28,201 nt of DNA from Chloroflexi bacterium UBA4733 (GTDB taxonomy: Bacteria; Chloroflexota; UBA4733): contig DHIZ01000289.1 in assembly GCA_002404055.1 (NCBI GenBank), forward strand, positions 26,772-54,972, read 5' to 3'. Under the pieces are notes generated by a model. The model saw nothing but the letters and a program-made list of their open reading frames with translations. It ran no database searches and was not told the origin of the DNA. Positions 24,833 through 28,201 of the stretch are shown piece by piece; the stretch's first letter is position 1, and the number at the start of each line of letters is the position of its first letter. A program made the translations under genes and the position numbers.

Positions 24833-24860
24833 TTGACATTGTAGCGCAACGTGCTACAGT
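24833..24860 (+). promoter_or_regulatory. Strong promoter with overlapping palindromic operator
   Basis: Perfect -35 TTGACA (24833-24838), 16 bases, -10 TACAGT (24855-24860) with a TG extension at 24852. A perfect palindrome TGTAGC-N7-GCTACA (24840-24845 and 24853-24858) fills the spacer and enters the -10, the classic place for autorepression by an antitoxin. It reads into the RHH gene. Confidence 0.8.
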
Positions 24861-24893
24861 GCGGATTATCAGGACGAGTTCACCACCGTCAAG

Positions 24894-25055
24894 GTGCGCT
24901 TTGCCAAGAACCTCTCGGAGGGCCTGCACATCCGGCTGGACCCAGACTCCTTGACCAAGCTGCGGGAGACGGCGAACCGGCAGGGCATCGGTCCGACCAC
25001 CCTGGCCCGGATGTGGATCCTGGAGCACCTGCATGCGCATCCTGGGGAGCGCTAA
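24894..25055 (+). CDS. Ribbon-helix-helix (CopG-like) antitoxin, toxin absent
   Basis: 53 residues from GTG 24894: VRFAKNLSEGLHIRLDPDSL then TKLRETANRQGIGPTTLARM WILEHL in sequence, the strand-helix-helix of RHH repressors, with GIGPTTLARMWI as the second helix. Coding character continues upstream in frame to about 24873 (DEFTTVKV), so the natural start codon may have been lost; no ATG lies between the promoter and this point. The protein should bind the palindrome at 24840-24858 and repress itself. An RHH antitoxin normally has a toxin beside it; downstream is only a reversed DUF6941-like relic. Confidence 0.75.
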   Translation: MRFAKNLSEGLHIRLDPDSLTKLRETANRQGIGPTTLARMWILEHLHAHPGER

Positions 25056-25067
25056 CCCCAATACGGT

Positions 25068-25199
25068 TCAGACGTGACCAAGCTGCTTCACGGGGAACAA
25101 CGCGACGTGAATCTTGTCGCATCCCGCCCCGTGGATGTAGTGTTTCCCTCCGGCCACAGCAACCGCGTCGGCGAGGACCAGGTACTCGATCTGCAGTAT
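25068..25199 (-). pseudogene. DUF6941-like gene remnant
   Basis: Minus strand from 25199 reads ILQIEYLVLADAVAVAGGKH then YIHGAGCDKIHVALFPVKQ before a TGA at 25070. The pattern LVLADA-x-x-x-x-GKxYIxGAGxDxI is what I recall of the N-terminus of DUF6941 proteins, which continue to about 120-150 residues. The first codon is ATA where ATG would be expected. It is tail-to-tail with the RHH gene, 12 bases apart. Confidence 0.5.
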
Positions 25200-25357
25200 G
25201 TTCTTCGTGTGCCGTATGATTGCCCGGTGTACTCCTGGCGAACGGACTCGCTACGTGGAAGCGTAGGCGGGCAAGGCTTGGCCAACGGACATCGGGGTGG
25301 TACCCTTGTGGCTGCTACTGAACACGTTAGCGTGGTCATAATGAGGGGGAAGTATTG

Positions 25358-25591
25358 ATGGGCCGTTACACCGATCTGCTGTATGCTCGGCCTTCCTTCC
25401 TCGAAGGTATGGCCCGCGTTGCGGACATCGGCGGTACGCTTCAGGTCTACAACGAGTCCCCGACGCCGGAGCTTTCCGACTACCGCGCCTTGCGGTCTGA
25501 CTGGCAGCAAGTGGGCGAGGACATGCATAGGGCCATGACCAGGTGCGTGGCTGAGGTCAACGCACGGCCAAGTCGTGGCCGGCGGCGATAG
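25358..25591 (+). CDS. Small conserved-looking hypothetical protein, 77 aa
   Basis: ATG 25358 is preceded by GAGGGGGAAG at about 8 bases. The sequence MGRYTDLLYARPSFLEGMAR, with GGTLQVYNESPTPELSDYRA and LRSDWQQVGEDMHRAM, resembles a family of short proteins found near mobile genes in Chloroflexota and Actinobacteria (x-DFLxAxPSFxEGxAR, YNxSxTPEEADxRALRxDWxxVG). Their function is unknown to me. It stands alone on its strand. A 24-base piece of it is repeated 208 bases further on. Confidence 0.65.
   Translation: MGRYTDLLYARPSFLEGMARVADIGGTLQVYNESPTPELSDYRALRSDWQQVGEDMHRAMTRCVAEVNARPSRGRRR
25446..25469. repeat. 24-bp exact direct repeat, copy 1 (encodes YNESPTP)
   Basis: Begins TCTACAACGAGTCCCC and recurs exactly at 25654-25677 in the same orientation. 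Confidence 0.85.
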
Positions 25592-25622
25592 ACGCGCCAG
25601 GCAGCGCAGAAGCAAACCGGTC

Positions 25623-25736
25623 ATGCGTCTGGTCGGCGAACACCGGAAGCCGCTCTACAACGAGTCCCCGACGCCGGGGCATCGGCCCCTCGACCCTCAG
25701 CCGGATGCCGGCACTTTCCCTCCTCCTCCCCCGTAG
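25623..25736 (+). CDS. Possible 37-aa ORF, duplicate fragment of the 77-aa gene
   Basis: ATG 25623 to TAG 25734-25736 reads MRLVGEHRKPLYNESPTPGH and then a Pro-rich tail. It keeps the YNESPTP peptide of the preceding gene in frame. There is no clear Shine-Dalgarno; it may be a partial duplication rather than a gene. Confidence 0.25.
   Translation: MRLVGEHRKPLYNESPTPGHRPLDPQPDAGTFPPPPP
25654..25677. repeat. 24-bp exact direct repeat, copy 2
   Basis: Identical to 25446-25469. Here it lies inside a 37-codon frame and again reads LYNESPTP. Confidence 0.85.
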
Positions 25737-25772
25737 CGCCCTTCAGGGTGCTGTGTGATTGTAGCCCGCGGG

Positions 25773-26041
25773 TTGGATAAGGCGGCGACCTGCGGAGATA
25801 ACAACAGGGCGGCGACTGCGGTCTGCCGCCAAGCGACGACAGCGACTGCGGTCGCTTTGCTCCTCTGGCACCGCAGTGCTATGGATAAGGCGGCGACTGC
25901 GGGTCCAGAGGGTACCCTCTCCGCCAAGACGTGGGAGCACTGCCGTGTTAGAGGACGAAACGGGTACCCGCATGTGCGACCGCAGTCGCCCCCGTCGTAA
26001 CTTGGTCGGAGGGTGCCCTCTGGGCCCGCAGTCGCCGCCTT
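25773..26041. repeat. GCGACTGCGGTCGC palindromic repeats with a 33-bp inverted repeat
   Basis: Arms 25887-25919 and 26009-26041 are reverse complements over 33 bases with two mismatches; both hold GGCGGCGACTGCGGG and CCAGAGGG. Upstream, GATAAGGCGGCGAC occurs twice (about 25777 and 25884) and AGCGAC-TGCG-GTCGCT is a perfect hairpin near 25838. The stretch between the 77-aa gene and HicB holds no gene except the doubtful 37-aa ORF. Confidence 0.75.
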
Positions 26042-26069
26042 GTTCCGCAGAGGTCGCAGCAGGTGATCA

Positions 26070-26291
26070 TCAGGAAGCGACAGCGTAGATACGGGGCGCC
26101 GGGACGGGACAGCCCCACGCCCGCATCGCGTCGATCCACGTCTCGATAGCATCCTGGCCCCGCCGCGCCGCTTCCTCGTACGTGGCGCCGTGCGTCTTGC
26201 AGCCCGGCAACTCGGGCACGGTCACGATGTAGACCTGATCCTCGTCGCTCCACTCGATGCACATCGAGTAGTGGACATAGATGTCGTTCAC
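26070..26291 (-). CDS. HicB-like antitoxin domain protein, no HicA nearby
   Basis: 73 residues from GTG 26291, with AGGAGG at 6 bases, which decides the start. HicB partial RNase-H fold: VHYSMCIEWSDEDQVYIVTV then PELPGCKTHGATYEEA, and GQDAIETWIDAMRAWG. It lacks the C-terminal HTH or RHH DNA-binding domain of full HicB. HicA (about 60 residues, dsRBD-like, with a GSH motif) normally precedes it; I see no HicA on either side. Free-standing HicB-like proteins are common and their targets are unknown. Confidence 0.85.
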   Translation of the reverse strand: MNDIYVHYSMCIEWSDEDQVYIVTVPELPGCKTHGATYEEAARRGQDAIETWIDAMRAWGCPVPAPRIYAVAS

Positions 26292-26400
26292 GATGTCCTC
26301 CTTTGTGCTGCCCGCAACTCCTCCGGGGCGGCGCGGACATCCCGACTTACCGGCCGTGCGGCTGTGCATCACCAGCGTCTCCGGCATCGAGCGTTAGATC

Positions 26401-26426
26401 GCCTTGCGCGCTTGCCGGCGCAAGGC
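26401..26426. repeat. Perfect 9-bp hairpin
   Basis: GCCTTGCGC (26401-26409), 8-base loop, GCGCAAGGC (26418-26426), about 110 bases upstream of HicB on its strand. No T-run follows, so it is not a clear terminator; it is another isolated palindrome. The rest of 26292-26500 shows no gene. Confidence 0.5.
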
Positions 26427-26506
26427 GTAGCCGACAAAGTAGCATCGTACCATCCGCATTTGACGCCGCAATTCTGCCATCGGTATCGAGCACGGTGATG
26501 AAAAGA

Positions 26507-26523
26507 CCCGGCGCTCAGCCGGG
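26507..26523 (-). terminator. Rho-independent terminator (minus strand)
   Basis: CCCGGC-GCTCA-GCCGGG stem-loop (26507-26523) with AAAAG on its left, which is CTTTT after the hairpin when read on the minus strand. It lies immediately beyond the sugar-transferase fragment. Confidence 0.55.
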
Positions 26524-26529
26524 CGCCCT

Positions 26530-26592
26530 CTTGCCGATGCGCGTCACGCGCGGGTCATTCCTCATCTTGAAGACGGGGCCGCGCATCTCGTT
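26530..26592 (-). pseudogene. Internal fragment of the sugar-transferase gene
   Basis: 63 bases matching 22907-22969 at 60 of 63 positions; it encodes [20 protein letters not shown] and lacks everything before and after. Confidence 0.9.
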
Positions 26593-26685
26593 TCGGGCGG
26601 CGGTCTGGCGCCGTAGCGTAGAATGCGCAAGTGGCAGCAGGCGGTAGAGCCCCTTGGGGACACGGGGACACGGGAGGGGACCACG

Positions 26686-27849
26686 GTGATCGCGTTTGGC
26701 AAGAACTGGAGAGGCCGGCGCCGACCCGGTTGGGTAGGCATGGCGCTGGCGCTGCTGGCGTTGGCGTCCTGTGGCCCCGGGCCAAAGGCGCCGGCCCCCA
26801 CGCCTATCGTGCCGCTCGCTCAGTTGCCCAATTATGTGCCCCACGGCACGCCCCAGAGCGCTGGACTTGCTAACTCCCCGACTCCACCACCCCGTGTAAC
26901 CCCGGCTCCAAGTCCCGCGGTCTCCTCTTCCTCGCGTTCCCTCATCGTCCCGACTCCCGTGGACGACGCCCGGTTCGGCGTCGTCTTTGATGGGCTCCAG
27001 CCCGATGCCGCAGGGCATGCCCTTCGGGTGCTGCACGTACAGTGGTTCGACGGTGAGGGGACTGGGCTGGAGCCACACCCGCGCAGGCAAATCCAGGTTG
27101 TGCCGGCCGACCTGACGCAGTTGGCCGCTCTGGCCAGGCAGTATCCCGGTCGCGTCTGGTCGATCCACGCCGAGCCGAACGGCATCTCGGTGAAGGACCC
27201 GAATGCTGCCCCGGCCGCCTACGCCGCGCGGCTGCATGCCGTGGCGACGACGCTGCACGCGGCGGACCCGACGGCGCGGCTCATGGGGCCGGATGTCATC
27301 GATTGGTTAGCCGGTTGCGTGGGCTGCGGCGGGATGACGACCGGCCAGGCCTGGACGGAGGCGATGCGGCAGGCGTATCTGACCGCCTACCAGCAGGAGG
27401 TCCCCTTCGACATCTGGAGCATCCACACCTACCCGCTGGACTGGCAGCGCCTGCCCACTGTCGATTATGCACTGATGGAACAGCAACTGCTGGGTTTTCG
27501 TGCCTGGCTGGACAGCGTTCCTGACTTGCGCGGCAAGCCGATCTGGGACACGGAGCTCGGCATCCACTGGGGCTACACCGCCTATGCCTTCGCCCCGGTC
27601 AACGGCAAGCTGACGCTCGTGCCGGCGGGCATACTGCGCACGGACCTGGTCGAGACTTACCTGCGGCAGTTCCTGGCCTGGCTGGTGGCCAACGGTCCAC
27701 GCTACCACATTGAGCGTTGGTTCGTGTTTGCCGCCTACAACCCGGATGATCCCGGCGACCACGCCGGAGCGATCTCGCTGCTGGATGGTGCCGGCCCGGA
27801 CGGCCGACTCACCCCCTTCGGCCGCATCTTCGTTGCCGCGCAACAGTGA
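26686..27849 (+). CDS. Lipoprotein glycoside hydrolase-like TIM-barrel protein (paralogue 2)
   Basis: 387 residues from GTG 26686, preceded at 7 bases by GGGAGGGG. A lipoprotein signal ends at LLALASC, followed by a Pro/Ser/Thr-rich linker (about residues 30-90), then the same barrel as the protein at 19353: acid/base Glu in WSIHAEPNGISV, CVGCGGMTTGQAWTE, DIWSIHTYPLDWQ, nucleophile Glu in IWDTELGIHWGYTAYAF, and HAGAISLLDGAGPDGRLTPF. From the linker on, the two are very similar over about 250 residues, but the N-termini differ: this copy is lipid-anchored and the other has a plain signal peptide and an extra domain of about 100 residues. Likely role: surface glycan cleavage or transfer. Confidence 0.8.
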   Translation: MIAFGKNWRGRRRPGWVGMALALLALASCGPGPKAPAPTPIVPLAQLPNYVPHGTPQSAGLANSPTPPPRVTPAPSPAVSSSSRSLIVPTPVDDARFGVVFDGLQPDAAGHALRVLHVQWFDGEGTGLEPHPRRQIQVVPADLTQLAALARQYPGRVWSIHAEPNGISVKDPNAAPAAYAARLHAVATTLHAADPTARLMGPDVIDWLAGCVGCGGMTTGQAWTEAMRQAYLTAYQQEVPFDIWSIHTYPLDWQRLPTVDYALMEQQLLGFRAWLDSVPDLRGKPIWDTELGIHWGYTAYAFAPVNGKLTLVPAGILRTDLVETYLRQFLAWLVANGPRYHIERWFVFAAYNPDDPGDHAGAISLLDGAGPDGRLTPFGRIFVAAQQ

Positions 27850-27886
27850 CGGGGACGAACCTCTCCCGCGCTTGCAAGCGCAGCCC

Positions 27887-27935
27887 GGCGACTGCAGTCG
27901 CGGCGAACGTTGCAAAGTGGGCGCCCTCTGGGCCC
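27887..27935. repeat. Palindrome GGCGACTGCAGTCGC plus GCCCTCTGGGCC unit
   Basis: GGCGACTGCAGTCGC (27887-27901), then GGGCGCCCTCTGGGCC about 20 bases on. The same two motifs form the arms of the element at 25887-26041, so this is probably a third, shortened copy of that repeat. Confidence 0.6.
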
Positions 27936-27985
27936 TGCGCGGGCTGGGAACGAGCGAACCTCCAGGAGCGGCCGGACCCGGACAC

Positions 27986-28074
27986 GGGCGTATGCAATAC
28001 GCCCCTACGGGGCGGTGTTCTTATGCGTGTGCGGCAATCCCACCACGCGGCGTAGGGGCGTATTGCATACGCCC
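27986..28074. repeat. Element bounded by a 24-bp perfect inverted repeat
   Basis: Arms 27986-28009 and 28051-28074. Each arm is itself a hairpin, GGGCGTAT-GCA-ATACGCCC. A further pair CGAACCTCC / GGAGGTTCG lies outside (27955-27963, 28098-28106). There is no coding frame in 27850-28201; the stretch consists of repeats, and the window ends there. Confidence 0.8.
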
Positions 28075-28201
28075 AGGTACCCCATACGCGCCGGTGCCGG
28101 AGGTTCGCCAGCAGGAACACACGTTGGGGTACGCCCTGGCTTGTCGGCGGCATCGCCTCCATGACTGCGCCGGAGAGAGGAGCGTTGCACGGCCGGCACA
28201 C

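Noticed and set aside
25074..25358. 94-codon plus-strand frame after the RHH gene, in the toxin position
   Set aside because: Weak GTG start without a Shine-Dalgarno, no toxin motif, and the opposite strand carries a better family match (DUF6941-like) in the same place.
25773..26041. Possible CRISPR array (repeated GGCGACTGCGG units)
   Set aside because: Repeats are palindromic, unequal in length and irregularly spaced, in both orientations, with no spacers of constant size and no cas genes.
27809..28201. 130-codon minus-strand frame at the right edge
   Set aside because: It crosses the inverted-repeat element and the end of the glycosidase gene in antisense; no domain seen.
1..28201. tRNA, rRNA or known riboswitch
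   Set aside because: No T-arm GTTCRANNC with matching acceptor stem and no riboswitch core was found by eye; a covariance-model scan would be decisive.

Overview
The window is GC-rich bacterial DNA, about two thirds G+C by eye. Several families seen here (DUF4012 proteins, the Lipoprotein_15 type secreted repeat, a DarA-like c-di-AMP receptor, short antitoxin-like proteins, many palindromic intergenic repeats) are familiar from Chloroflexota. That assignment is inference from gene families: there is no rRNA or other marker gene. The mix of intact housekeeping genes, decayed mobile DNA and fragmentary duplicates suggests a large, repeat-rich chromosome.

Layout. 1-3354 (+): a run of four genes, namely the end of an unidentified gene, a GT-C type membrane glycosyltransferase, a membrane-anchored NHL beta-propeller and a zinc-ribbon SAM methyltransferase, probably the end of a cell-surface glycan operon. 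3394-7300 (-): the relic of a Tn3-family transposon of the Tn4430 type, with a near full-length transposase broken by one stop and one frameshift, the catalytic half of a tyrosine recombinase, a tiny HTH remnant, and six TGGCTA motifs that look like a recombination site. 7315-8209: interleaved inverted repeats abut a class A beta-lactamase-like gene that has lost its 5' end. 8225-11311 (-): a PIG-L deacetylase behind a secreted lipoprotein, a bidirectional terminator and an MFS transporter. 11536-11900 (+): an AbrB-type antitoxin with a truncated PIN toxin running into purE. 11872-13610 (-): purK-purE. 13932-15479 (+): an orphan histidine kinase and a small protein. 15476-18633: an IolE-like TIM-barrel gene divergent from a ThDP-dependent enzyme and a NIPSNAP protein, probably one catabolic module. 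18809-23637: a DarA-like c-di-AMP receptor, a secreted glycosidase-like protein, a DUF4012 protein, an undecaprenyl-phosphate sugar-transferase and an antitoxin-like ORF coupled to it by ATGA.

23.7-28.2 kb is accessory DNA. It holds a fragment of a third glycosidase paralogue, two fragments of the sugar-transferase gene, a toxin/partner-like gene pair, an RHH antitoxin with a textbook promoter and operator but no toxin, a DUF6941-like remnant, a solo HicB, three classes of palindromic repeat, and finally an intact lipoprotein paralogue of the glycosidase. The pattern suggests repeated duplication of a glycosidase plus sugar-transferase block, followed by decay and by arrival of toxin-antitoxin genes. 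Most antitoxin-like genes here lack an intact partner.
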